A stretch of DNA of 12,436 bases from Clostridia bacterium. GTDB taxonomy: Bacteria > Bacillota_A > Clostridia > Christensenellales > Aristaeellaceae. The DNA is taken from NCBI GenBank assembly GCA_017397695.1, contig JAFQIF010000195.1:1-12436 (forward strand). Direction: 5' to 3'. Shown here one piece after another: positions 6,452-12,436 of this stretch. The position numbers and the translations under genes were made by a program. The notes under the pieces were generated by a model. That model ran no database searches and had not been told where the DNA came from. It worked only from the letters and a program-made list of their open reading frames with translations. The number at the start of each line of letters is the position of its first letter. The first letter of the stretch is position 1.

Positions 6452-6609
6452 CTTGTACCTCTTGGGGACGTTGGTGCTGCCAATCCGGGGATGCATAGCC
6501 GCAGCATTTTGCTGTTCCTTGCGATTCCCGACGCTCCGTCCGGCAGTTTCGTCCATTGTGCTGTCATTCATGACTATCCCAGTTTACAAAATCCGAACGC
6601 TCTGGCTTC

Positions 6610-6634
6610 CTTCTTTGCTTCACGTCGGTTTTAA
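6610..6634 (+). repeat. Intergenic repeat tail, copy R4 (partial)
   Basis: The 25 bases CTTCTTTGCTTCACGTCGG plus TTTTAA match 19-43 (copy R3) at 21 of 25 positions. The palindromic modules that precede the tail in R1-R3 are not recognisable upstream (6580-6609). Unlike the other internal copies it lies antisense to the gene whose stop it follows (the PucR-type gene, minus strand). The rest of the 197-bp gap 6452-6648 shows no gene, clear promoter or terminator. Confidence 0.5.
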
Positions 6635-6648
6635 GCTGCCAGGCCGTA

Positions 6649-7803
6649 TTAAGCGCGCCCTTCTTCTTCGAGGATGCGAGAGAGATTGATCATCAGGCTG
6701 AGCATCGGCGCAAACAGCGCGTCATCCTCCAGTTCCATCAGCTTCTGGATCTTCGTCAGCCGGTAACGCACCGTATTGGGATGCTGAAACAGCGCCTTCG
6801 CCGTCGCTGCGATCTCCATGCTTTCGGCCACATACACGCGTGCCGTCTGCTCCAGGTTCGTTCTGTTCTGCGCATCGTAATCACGGATGCGCTTCATCTG
6901 GCTGCGGCACTGGCTGCAGACAAACGCATTCTCGCTCATCGGGAACAGGTACGCATACAGCCCTAGCTCCTTGGCGCATACGATCTCTTTCTTCGTCAGC
7001 TTCGCCGCCCGCGCACCGTAAACCGCCTCATTCAGCGCCGTGCTGAATGCCTCCTGCTCCGTTTTGCATTCGCTCACGCCGATGCGCATGCCTTCCAGCG
7101 ATACGCCGGCGCGCTCCAGAAGCGACCGGATCTCTGCCCGGCCATCCGCTTGCTCTTCCTCTTCATGCACAAGCACGATCAGCATCCGCCGCCATTCCAT
7201 GCAGATATACGCCTGCGCCAGCGCTTCGTCCGCGTTGAGCAGCGCATACATCTTTTCCTCCAGCGCAGCCATCCGCTCCTGCGGATACAGCGCGCATACG
7301 CGATACGCCTTCGCGCCCGCCGGATCGATGCGCTGCAGCTTCTCCTTCGTCTGCTCTGCCGTAAGTCCGCCGCGCATCAGCGCATCCAGCTCCTGCTCAT
7401 AGCCGACAAAGTGACGCTTGCCGCGAATCAGCTCCGTCACCTCGAGAATAACCTCTTCGATATACGTCTCGTCGAACAGGAACAGCGGCGTACCCAGCTT
7501 GTTGGCCAGGCTCACCACGCTCTGCGGCAGCTCGCTGAAATAAGCCGTCTTCACCAGCAAACCGGCGATTCCCTGATTCATCAGCGCCAGCAGCGAATTG
7601 GCTACAAGCTGGCTGTCGCCGCGGGCATAGGCAAGCGTGGTCACGACCAGATCTCCACGATAGAAATCCGGCAGCTGCATGCGCGAAGGATCATACTCCA
7701 GCAGTACTGCCGCCGTAACCGTGCGTTCCAAGCCTTCCTGTCCGGCAATCAGGCGCAGATGCTTGAGATTCTGCAGTCGAAACAGCTCCTTAATGCGAAT
7801 CAT
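6649..7803 (-). CDS. PucR-family transcriptional regulator
   Basis: 384-residue DNA-binding regulator. Residues 1-125 (MIRIKELFRLQNLKHLRLIAG...RTVTAAVLLEYDPS...FYRGDLVVTT...GIAGLLVKT...LGTPLFLF) match the PucR N-terminal ligand-sensing domain. Residues at about 160-290 form a middle GGDEF-like/CdaR-type domain. Residues at about 326-384 contain the C-terminal helix-turn-helix of the PucR/CdaR type (HTH_30), seen in ESMEIAATAKALFQHPNTVRYRLTKIQKLMEL. Relatives control purine breakdown, proline or GABA use and sugar diacid use by sensing small metabolites; the ligand here is unknown and no purine genes are in the window. The start is supported by GGAGG 8 nt upstream and by its own promoter. The nearest downstream genes are the DUF1653-azlCD unit, a possible target, but that is only proximity. 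Confidence 0.88.
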   Translation of the reverse strand: MIRIKELFRLQNLKHLRLIAGQEGLERTVTAAVLLEYDPSRMQLPDFYRGDLVVTTLAYARGDSQLVANSLLALMNQGIAGLLVKTAYFSELPQSVVSLANKLGTPLFLFDETYIEEVILEVTELIRGKRHFVGYEQELDALMRGGLTAEQTKEKLQRIDPAGAKAYRVCALYPQERMAALEEKMYALLNADEALAQAYICMEWRRMLIVLVHEEEEQADGRAEIRSLLERAGVSLEGMRIGVSECKTEQEAFSTALNEAVYGARAAKLTKKEIVCAKELGLYAYLFPMSENAFVCSQCRSQMKRIRDYDAQNRTNLEQTARVYVAESMEIAATAKALFQHPNTVRYRLTKIQKLMELEDDALFAPMLSLMINLSRILEEEGRA

Positions 7804-7833
7804 ACGCTCACCCTCCCCGAATATATATGCTCT

Positions 7834-7862
7834 ATTCTATCACTGCTTTGTGTAAATTGCAA
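7834..7862 (-). promoter_or_regulatory. Sigma-A promoter of the PucR-type regulator gene
   Basis: On the minus strand TTGCAA (7857-7862) and TAGAAT (7834-7839) are spaced by exactly 17 bp. The predicted start near 7827 gives a leader of about 24 nt containing the GGAGG site. An AT-rich run ATATATAT (7820-7827 region) lies at the start point. Confidence 0.7.
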
Positions 7863-7887
7863 CACATAGCCTGCGTTCATTGTAAAT

Positions 7888-7914
7888 AATAAAAGACCAG
7901 GCAAACGCCCAGCC
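7888..7914 (-). terminator. Intrinsic terminator of trhA
   Basis: On the minus strand GGCTGGGC and GCCTGGTC pair over 8 positions, with three G-U pairs, around a GTTT loop, followed by TTTTATT. It starts 14 nt after the trhA stop. The wobble pairs mean the hairpin is weak in the opposite direction, which supports use by trhA. Confidence 0.7.
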
Positions 7915-7928
7915 TTTCTGTATACCTC

Positions 7929-8615
7929 TTACAGCGCATAAATCAGAATCGCAAGCAGGTGAAGCACGCTGCCCGCCACCACGCACAGATGGAATACACT
8001 GTGCATGTACCTCTTCGTGCGGCCAAGGCCATAGAGCACCGCGCCGATCGTATAACACACGCCGCCGAGCAGAATCAGCCAGAAGCCGCCCCAGCCAACT
8101 GCCTGAATAAGCAGCGGAATCTTAAAAACGATACACCAGCCCATAGCGATGTAGCAGATCATGGAGAAAACGGCGTACTTCTTCAGATCAATCGCCGTCA
8201 GCGTGATCGCAACCGCCGATAACCCCCACACAATGCCCAGCAGCACCCAGCTGGCCACCGGATCAATCGGACGCATGGCGCTGAGCAGGATCGGCGTATA
8301 CGTGCCGGCAATAAGCAGGTAGATCGTGCAGTGATCGAGCACCTGCATGACACGCTTGGCCGTTCCCTCGCGCAGTCCGTGGTAGATGCTGGACATCGTA
8401 TAGAGCGTGATCATCGATACGCCGTAGACGATGGAGCCTGCCAGACCGTAGCCATTATGATGAACCGCAGAAACGATGATGCACAGCACAAGCGCTGCAA
8501 TGCCGATAGCGCCGCCCACAATATGGGATACCATATTGAAAATCTCTTCGCCCTTGGTATAGGTGGGCAGCGGCCTGTCCTTCAGCTTGACCCTGCCTCT
8601 TCTTCTCCTTTGCAT
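7929..8615 (-). CDS. trhA: TrhA / hemolysin III family membrane protein
   Basis: 228-residue protein with seven predicted membrane helices, of the hemolysin III (YqfA/TrhA) branch of the PAQR-like superfamily. Diagnostic residues are E23 and SH in KGEEIFNMVSHIVGG, SSIYH at about 75-79, LDHCTIYLLIAGTYTP at about 93-108, and HSVFHLCVVAGSVLH near the C-terminus. The histidines and Ser/Asp of these motifs form the conserved metal-site pattern of the family. The name hemolysin is historical; the E. coli homologue TrhA affects membrane energetics, and haemolysis should not be assumed. The first 17 residues are very basic. The start is set by AAGGAGG 8 nt upstream. It is a single-gene transcript with a strong promoter and a palindrome over the predicted start, and ends in its own terminator. 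Confidence 0.9.
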   Translation of the reverse strand: MQRRRRGRVKLKDRPLPTYTKGEEIFNMVSHIVGGAIGIAALVLCIIVSAVHHNGYGLAGSIVYGVSMITLYTMSSIYHGLREGTAKRVMQVLDHCTIYLLIAGTYTPILLSAMRPIDPVASWVLLGIVWGLSAVAITLTAIDLKKYAVFSMICYIAMGWCIVFKIPLLIQAVGWGGFWLILLGGVCYTIGAVLYGLGRTKRYMHSVFHLCVVAGSVLHLLAILIYAL

Positions 8616-8630
8616 GAATCCGCCCTCCTT

Positions 8631-8651
8631 ATCGGTTTTTTAAAAACCGAT
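8631..8651. promoter_or_regulatory. Perfect palindrome at the trhA transcription start (operator candidate)
   Basis: Two perfect 10-bp arms, ATCGGTTTTT and AAAAACCGAT, flank a single T. The palindrome begins 4 bp after the trhA -10 box and ends a few bases before the ribosome binding site. In DNA it is a good dimeric-repressor site. In RNA a 10-bp stem with a 1-nt loop cannot close without opening some pairs, so a DNA role is more likely. I do not recognise the regulator. Confidence 0.65.
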
Positions 8652-8654
8652 CAC

Positions 8655-8683
8655 AGCATATCATAAATCTTATCCTCTGTCAA
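8655..8683 (-). promoter_or_regulatory. Sigma-A promoter of trhA, extended -10
   Basis: On the minus strand a consensus TTGACA (8678-8683) is followed after 17 bp by TATGCT (8655-8660), preceded by TGA (extended -10). The predicted start near 8648 lies inside the palindrome 8631-8651. It is one of the best promoters in the window. Confidence 0.85.
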
Positions 8684-8737
8684 TATCTGTCTTGCCAGCC
8701 ATATATTCTGTGCGTATCCCGTATCCATTATACCGCG

Positions 8738-8775
8738 AAAGAAAACGCCCGGCAAGGTGCATACCCTGCCGGACG
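8738..8775 (-). terminator. Intrinsic terminator of the P-type ATPase gene
   Basis: On the minus strand CGTCCGGCAGGGT and ACCTTGCCGGGCG form a 13-bp stem with two G-U pairs and an ATGC loop, followed by TTTTCTTTC. The stem begins 16 nt after the ATPase stop codon. The remaining 8684-8737 shows nothing I can identify. Confidence 0.88.
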
Positions 8776-8791
8776 CAAAAGAAGCCAGCAA

Positions 8792-11443
8792 TCAAACGCG
8801 ACGATCCAGCGCGCGCTGAATCGCCTTGACAGCCTCCATAATCGGGATAATCAGCACAGCCAGGCTCAGTGCAATGGCATATTCCGCTGGACCGATCGGC
8901 GTAAAATCGAATGCCGCAGCGAGGAAAGGCACCTCAATCACCAGTGTGGTCAGCACAAGGGAAACGATCATCGCGCCATAGAGAAGCACGTTGTGATTCT
9001 TCAGGCTGAAGATGGAATCGCGGCGGCTGCGCATATTCAGCGAATGAAAGATTTCCACCATCGACAGCGTGAGAAAAGCCATCGTTGTGCCGTCGTGGCT
9101 GTTTACAAATGCCCATGCGCCGCTCTCCATGAATTCGCCGATGAGGAAGGAGATCATGACCAGTACGGTGACGATTGCGCCCTGGAAGAAGACGTCGAAC
9201 GCCATGCCGCCGGCAAAAACGCCTTCTTGGGGATCGCGCGGCGGACGCTTCATGCTGCCGGGTTCGCTTCGTTCCATGCCCAGCGCCAGCGCGGGAAAGC
9301 AATCCGTGATCAGGTTGATCCACAGCAGATGCACCGGTTCCAGAATGGTGAAACCCAACAGTGTCGCAAAGAAGATCGCAAGCACTTCGGCCAGATTGCT
9401 CGCCAGCAGAAACTGGATCGCCTTGCGGATATTCGCATAGATGCGCCGGCCTTCCTCCACGGCGGAGACGATGGTGGCAAAGTTATCGTCGGCTAGCACC
9501 ATATCGGCCACGTTTTTGGTCACATCCGTACCGGTGATGCCCATACCTATGCCGATATCTGCGTTTTTGATGGACGGCGCATCGTTGACGCCATCGCCAG
9601 TCATCGCGGTGATCTTACCCCGGGCTTTCCAGGCGGAAACAATGCGCACCTTATGCTCCGGCTGCACCCGGGCATAGACGGCATACTTGTCGATATCCCT
9701 GTCCAGCTGCTCATCGCTCATTTCGTCCAGCTGCGCGCCGGTGATCGCCTGATCGGCACTTTCCAGAATGCCCAGCTCCATGCCGATAGCCACGGCGGTA
9801 TCCTTGTGATCGCCGGTGATCATGATCGGCCGGATTCCCGCATCGCGGCACAGGATGATCGCATCCTTCACCTCCGGCCGGACCGGATCGATCATGCCGG
9901 ACAGACCGATGTATGTGAGGCCTTGCTCAAGGTTTTCCGGTTCGAGGCTTTCGGGCAGCACATCCCATTCACGCCTTGCCGCGCAGAGTACGCGCAGCGC
10001 ATTATCTGCCATGCGTTTGTTTGCCGCGAGGATATCTGCGCGGATCGCATCGGTCATCGGGACGGCCTTGCCGCCGATGAGCGCATGCGTGCAGCGGCTG
10101 AGCACCACGTCCGGCGCACCCTTGGTAAACTGAATCAGGCCATCCTTCGCCTCATGGATGGTGGACATCATCTTGCGCATGGAATCAAACGGCGCCTCAC
10201 CCACGCGCGGATACGCGCCGTAAAGCGCTTCGCCCTTCATTCCCGCATTCGCCGCGTCGTTCACCAGCGCGCACTCGGTCGGCTCACCGACAGCTGCACC
10301 TGCTTCCTCGTCGTATTTCGCGTCGGAACATAGTGCCATCGCCGTCATCAGCAGCTGTTCGTCATCGGCAGCATGCTCAACGACGGTCATCCTGTTCTGC
10401 GTCAGTGTGCCAGTCTTATCCGAGCAGATAATCTGCGTACAGCCCAACGTCTCCACGGCGGTGAGCTTTCGGATAATCGCTCTCTTTTTGGACATATTCG
10501 TCACGCCGATGGACAGTACGATCGTGACCACCGCGGCCAGTCCTTCCGGTATCGCGGCGACAGCCAGCGACACAGCCACCATGAAGGTATCCAGCATCGC
10601 TGCAGCGGTAATTCCCGCCTCTGTGCCTGCGCTTCGCAGCAGGCCTACGCCGAAGATCACCGCGCAAATGGCGATTACCAGCGCCGTGAGAATCCTGCTC
10701 AGCTGGCTGAGCTTCATCTGCAGCGGCGTCTGTTCATCCCGAGCCTGCGCCAATGCCCCGGCGATCCTGCCCATCTCGGTATCCATGCCCGTGCCCGTCA
10801 CAACCGCGCGGCCTCTGCCGTAGACGACGGTGGAACCCATATACATCATGTTCTTTCGGTCGCCCAGCGGTATATCCTTCGCATCGCCCAATTCCAGCAT
10901 ATCGACGACCTTATTCACCGGCACGGATTCACCGGTCAGCGCAGCTTCCTCGATCTTCAGGCTCGCGCTTTCCAGAATGCGACCGTCTGCCGGCACGGCG
11001 TCGCCCGCCTCCAGCAGCACGATATCACCCGGCACAAGCTCCTCGCTCCTGAGCACAACCATCCTGCCGTCGCGCATGACCTTGCTGGTAGCCGCCGCAA
11101 TCTCCTGCAAGGCTTCGATGGCCGCCTCTGCCTTGCTCTCCTGCACCACGCCCAACACAGCATTGATGATGACCACCGCCAGAATAATGATCACATCCGT
11201 GAAAGATTCACCGGAATAGAACGCTGTAATGCCGGAAATGGCCGCCGCCGCGATCAGGATCAGGATCATTGGATCTGCCAGTTCGCCAAAGAACCGAGCA
11301 AGCAGGGATTTCTTCCTGCCCTGCTGCAGCCTGTTTGGGCCATACTGCCTCAGCCGCTCTTCAGCCTGCGCGCAAGATAGGCCTTCCGATGAGGTATTCT
11401 GTGCGCCAAGCACATCCTCACAGCTTCTAAGATACATTTTCAT
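8792..11443 (-). CDS. P-type Ca2+/Mn2+-transporting ATPase (SERCA/PMCA type, P2)
   Basis: 883-residue membrane pump that uses ATP to export divalent cations. All P-type motifs are present: TGES in the actuator domain (170-173), PEGL in helix M4 (299-302), the phosphorylation site DKTGTLT (D342), KGAPD of the nucleotide site (441-445), TGDHKD (about 543-548) and TGDGVND (615-621). Transport residues corresponding to both SERCA Ca2+ sites are present: E300 in M4, N683 and E686 in M5 (SNLAE), N710, T713 and D714 in M6 (NLITD), and E797 in M8. An N-terminal cation-ATPase domain (about 1-60) and ten helices are expected. The start at 11443 has GGGAGG 7 nt upstream; a 13-residue in-frame extension lacks one. 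A yybP-ykoY riboswitch upstream implies induction by Mn2+, so a Mn2+ or mixed Mn2+/Ca2+ exporter is the best call, as for streptococcal and lactococcal homologues under the same riboswitch. Confidence 0.93.
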   Translation of the reverse strand: MKMYLRSCEDVLGAQNTSSEGLSCAQAEERLRQYGPNRLQQGRKKSLLARFFGELADPMILILIAAAAISGITAFYSGESFTDVIIILAVVIINAVLGVVQESKAEAAIEALQEIAAATSKVMRDGRMVVLRSEELVPGDIVLLEAGDAVPADGRILESASLKIEEAALTGESVPVNKVVDMLELGDAKDIPLGDRKNMMYMGSTVVYGRGRAVVTGTGMDTEMGRIAGALAQARDEQTPLQMKLSQLSRILTALVIAICAVIFGVGLLRSAGTEAGITAAAMLDTFMVAVSLAVAAIPEGLAAVVTIVLSIGVTNMSKKRAIIRKLTAVETLGCTQIICSDKTGTLTQNRMTVVEHAADDEQLLMTAMALCSDAKYDEEAGAAVGEPTECALVNDAANAGMKGEALYGAYPRVGEAPFDSMRKMMSTIHEAKDGLIQFTKGAPDVVLSRCTHALIGGKAVPMTDAIRADILAANKRMADNALRVLCAARREWDVLPESLEPENLEQGLTYIGLSGMIDPVRPEVKDAIILCRDAGIRPIMITGDHKDTAVAIGMELGILESADQAITGAQLDEMSDEQLDRDIDKYAVYARVQPEHKVRIVSAWKARGKITAMTGDGVNDAPSIKNADIGIGMGITGTDVTKNVADMVLADDNFATIVSAVEEGRRIYANIRKAIQFLLASNLAEVLAIFFATLLGFTILEPVHLLWINLITDCFPALALGMERSEPGSMKRPPRDPQEGVFAGGMAFDVFFQGAIVTVLVMISFLIGEFMESGAWAFVNSHDGTTMAFLTLSMVEIFHSLNMRSRRDSIFSLKNHNVLLYGAMIVSLVLTTLVIEVPFLAAAFDFTPIGPAEYAIALSLAVLIIPIMEAVKAIQRALDRRV

Positions 11444-11480
11444 GATTCTACCTCCCAGTAATAGCCATAGTATATGATGC

Positions 11481-11536
11481 AAAAACGAGACCTACCCGCA
11501 TATTCCTCAAAAAGAGCAATATACCGGTAAGTCTCG
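11481..11536 (-). terminator. Riboswitch-controlled terminator before the ATPase gene
   Basis: On the minus strand the arms GAGACTTACC (11526-11535) and GGTAGGTCTC (11487-11496) pair with one G-U. The stem continues inward through GTATATT/AATATGC and CTC/GAG to a TTTTT loop, giving about 20 pairs with two G-G mismatches. TTTTTGC follows the outer arm. The 5' arm overlaps the closing strand of the aptamer (ACGAGA, 11532-11537), so the two structures exclude each other. The ATPase ribosome binding site lies about 30 nt further on. Confidence 0.85.
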
Positions 11537-11616
11537 TCGCATAGCGGGCCAGGAATTGCTTCCAGTGATGTTGACTTCGCCGCACGCTGTTTCGTGCCGA
11601 CTACTCCCTTACAAGA
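11532..11616 (-). promoter_or_regulatory. yybP-ykoY manganese riboswitch aptamer
   Basis: On the minus strand the leader contains the conserved AAGGGAGTAG element (GGGAGTAG at 11601-11608), then a stem GCACG/CGTGC, then GTCAACATCAC (AACATCAC at 11565-11572) followed by a small hairpin GGAA-GCAA-TTCC. The basal helix can be closed by TCTTGT (11611-11616) with ACGAGA (11532-11537), one G-U pair included. Order and motifs match the yybP-ykoY class, which binds Mn2+ where the two conserved loops dock. Because the 3' strand of the basal helix is also the 5' arm of the terminator, bound Mn2+ should block termination and switch the ATPase gene on. The class assignment is from recalled consensus, not a covariance search. 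Confidence 0.82.
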
Positions 11617-11641
11617 GGCAAGTGTATCACGTTCCCAGGTG

Positions 11642-11670
11642 AATATCCAGCGTTTTGCCGGGCAGGTCAG
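11642..11670 (-). promoter_or_regulatory. Candidate promoter of the riboswitch-ATPase transcript
   Basis: On the minus strand CTGACC (11665-11670) and GATATT (11642-11647), each 4 of 6 to consensus, are spaced by 17 bp and would start transcription near 11635, upstream of the whole aptamer. A competing candidate is an extended -10, TGATACACT (11621-11629), but its start would fall inside the 5' strand of the basal helix. It lies between the rplL terminator and the aptamer, where a promoter is expected. Confidence 0.4.
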
Positions 11671-11680
11671 TTTTCCTTTG

Positions 11681-11718
11681 CCAAAAAGAAAGCAGCCCTG
11701 TCCATAGACAGGGCTGCT
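11681..11718 (-). terminator. Intrinsic terminator of the rplJL operon
   Basis: On the minus strand AGCAGCCCTGTC and GACAGGGCTGCT form a perfect 12-bp stem around a TATG loop, followed by TTCTTTTTGG. It lies about 23 nt after the rplL stop codon and separates the ribosomal operon from the riboswitch-ATPase unit. Confidence 0.92.
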
Positions 11719-11741
11719 GCAATTCTTCTTTCGGGAAAGAA

Positions 11742-12116
11742 TTACTTGATCTCGACGGTGGCGCCGGCGTCGGCCAGCTTCTTCTTCATGGCCTCGGCCT
11801 CTTCCTTGGAAGCGCCTTCCTTCAGGGTCTTCGGAGCGCCTTCGACGATGTCCTTGGCTTCCTTCAGGCCCAGGCCCGGCACGACCTCGCGGACGGCCTT
11901 GATGATGGCAACCTTCTTCGCAGCGTCGAAGCCGGTCAGCACGACGTCGAACTCGGTCTTCTCTTCAGCAGCGGCAGCCGGAGCAGCGCCAGCAGCGCCA
12001 GCAGCAACCGGGGCAGCGGCGACAACGCCGAACTTCTCTTCCAGGGCCTTAACCAGCTCGGAGCACTCGATCAGAGTCAGGCTCTCGATAGCGGAAACGA
12101 TCTCATTGATAGTCAT
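11742..12116 (-). CDS. rplL: 50S ribosomal protein L7/L12
   Basis: 124-residue acidic stalk protein of the large ribosomal subunit. Dimers bind L10 and recruit translation factors with GTPase activity. Residues at about 1-31 ([31 protein letters not shown]) form the dimerisation and L10-binding domain. Residues at about 32-50 are the Ala/Pro/Gly hinge. From about 51 the globular domain [57 protein letters not shown] is typical and contains the factor-binding helices. The start is set at 12116 because GGAGG lies 8 nt upstream within AT-rich sequence; five more in-frame residues would begin inside that binding site. Codon use is biased (AAG, GCC/GCA, GAC), as expected for a highly expressed gene. 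It follows rplJ by 91 nt and ends at a strong terminator. Confidence 0.97.
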   Translation of the reverse strand: MTINEIVSAIESLTLIECSELVKALEEKFGVVAAAPVAAGAAGAAPAAAAEEKTEFDVVLTGFDAAKKVAIIKAVREVVPGLGLKEAKDIVEGAPKTLKEGASKEEAEAMKKKLADAGATVEIK

Positions 12117-12158
12117 GACTTTTTCCTCCATGATATTTTTGTATTTTTCTTGATTGCA

Positions 12159-12191
12159 CCGGCGTCATGCCGGCGATGCCGCTTGTGCGGC
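12159..12191 (-). other. Twin hairpins in the rplJ-rplL intercistronic region
   Basis: In the 91-nt gap the minus strand holds two adjacent hairpins: GCCGC-ACAA-GCGGC (12178-12191) and CCGGC-ATGAC-GCCGG (12159-12173). An A/T-rich run (about 12122-12150) follows, leading to the rplL ribosome binding site. There is no T-run, so a full terminator is unlikely. Possible roles are mRNA processing or stabilisation, helping to make L7/L12 in excess of L10. Confidence 0.5.
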
Positions 12192-12207
12192 AGCTTGAAC
12201 AAACGAA

Positions 12208-12436
12208 TTACTCGGCGGCAGCTTCGCTGTTCTTGTCGACGTACGCCTTGAGGACGAACGCCAGGGCGGTGACCTGAGAATTCAGGCAGCCCATGATCTT
12301 GGCGATGAGCTGATCCTTCGGCAGGATGTCGGCCAGGGCCTTGACTTCCTCGACGGACTGCACAGCGCCGTCCATGATGCCCGCCTTGATGGTGATCGGG
12401 CTCTTCTTCTTGTCCTTCTCGCACGCAGCGATGAAC
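12208..12436 (-). CDS. rplJ: 50S ribosomal protein L10, C-terminal part (cut by window edge)
   Basis: The last 75 codons of the L10 gene lie at the right edge; the start is outside the window. The visible protein reads FIAACEKDKKKSPITIKAG, then IMDGAVQSVEEVKALADIL, then PKDQLIAKIMGCLNSQVTAL and an end AFVLKAYVDKNSEAAAE. The G-I-M-D-G and S-x-E-E-V-K-A-L-A-D pattern and the C-terminal helix that carries L7/L12 dimers identify L10. L10 links the L7/L12 stalk to 23S rRNA and usually represses its own operon through a leader outside this window. It is followed by rplL in the conserved order. Confidence 0.93.
   Translation of the reverse strand, partial: FIAACEKDKKKSPITIKAGIMDGAVQSVEEVKALADILPKDQLIAKIMGCLNSQVTALAFVLKAYVDKNSEAAAE

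Noticed and set aside
7929..8615. Reading trhA as a true haemolysin or virulence factor
   Set aside because: The family name is historical. The conserved histidine/aspartate membrane core is that of the TrhA/PAQR-like family, found in many non-pathogens.
10373..11380. Long plus-strand open frame opposite the P-type ATPase
   Set aside because: The minus-strand frame holds every P-type motif in order. The plus-strand translation has no recognisable domain and no upstream translation signal.
11444..11482. N-terminal extension of the P-type ATPase
   Set aside because: The 13 extra codons would cover the GGGAGG site that serves ATG 11443, and they add nothing typical of the family.
11532..11616. 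Other riboswitch classes for the ATPase leader (NiCo/czcD, Mg2+ M-box, TPP)
   Set aside because: The GGGAGTAG and GTCAACATCAC elements in this order fit yybP-ykoY. The NiCo, M-box and TPP hallmark motifs are not seen.
11691..11718. AGGGCTGCTGC shared between the rplL terminator and repeat R1
   Set aside because: The shared stretch is only 11 bases. The flanks differ, the tail module is absent, and the hairpin with its T-run is fully explained as a terminator.
12117..12131. Five-residue N-terminal extension of L7/L12
   Set aside because: It would start inside the GGAGG ribosome binding site; MTINEIV is the normal N-terminus.
1..12436. CRISPR array, prophage, insertion sequence or tRNA
   Set aside because: No regularly spaced repeats, transposase or phage-type proteins, terminal inverted repeats with duplications, or cloverleaf sequences were found on reading both strands.

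Overview
The window looks like an ordinary chromosomal stretch of a moderately GC-rich Bacillota genome, probably an anaerobic gut Clostridia lineage. The signs are strong GGAGG-type ribosome binding sites before most genes, sigma-A style promoters with 17-bp spacers, intrinsic terminators with T-runs, the gene families present (M42 peptidase, PucR-type regulator, MATE exporter, AzlCD), and short palindromic intergenic repeats. I see no phage, plasmid, transposase, CRISPR, tRNA or rRNA, and I would not assign a genus from this sequence alone.

Layout, left to right. On the minus strand at 115-759 is a HAD-family phosphatase with a strong promoter, divergent from a plus-strand pair: a PAP2-family membrane phosphatase (860-1363) and a MATE exporter (1389-2756). 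These converge on a minus-strand series: an M42 metallo-aminopeptidase (2983-4020), preceded by an NdpA/YejK-family nucleoid-associated protein (4091-5092). Next comes a tightly overlapping unit of a DUF1653 protein, azlC and azlD (5210-6451), an exporter of branched-chain amino acids. Upstream of that are a PucR-type regulator (6649-7803), a TrhA/hemolysin III membrane protein (7929-8615), a large P-type Ca2+/Mn2+ ATPase (8792-11443), and the 3' end of the ribosomal stalk operon: rplL (11742-12116) and the C-terminal part of rplJ (12208 to the window edge).

The strongest regulatory call is in the 300-bp gap between rplL and the ATPase. The minus strand there carries a yybP-ykoY (manganese) riboswitch aptamer whose closing strand overlaps a 20-bp-plus terminator hairpin. 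This is the layout of a transcriptional ON switch, and it points to the ATPase being a manganese (and perhaps calcium) exporter. All SERCA-type transport-site residues I checked are present.

The least explained content is a modular palindromic repeat, seen five times (about 1-43, 2765-2840, 2912-2976, 5136-5204, 6610-6634). Three copies begin within about 10 nt of a stop codon and read in the sense direction of that gene, so they form part of 3' untranslated regions. Two of them are in inverted orientation around the terminator between the convergent MATE and M42 genes. A separate perfect 21-bp palindrome sits on the predicted transcription start of trhA and is a good operator candidate. No wholly new multi-gene system is evident.
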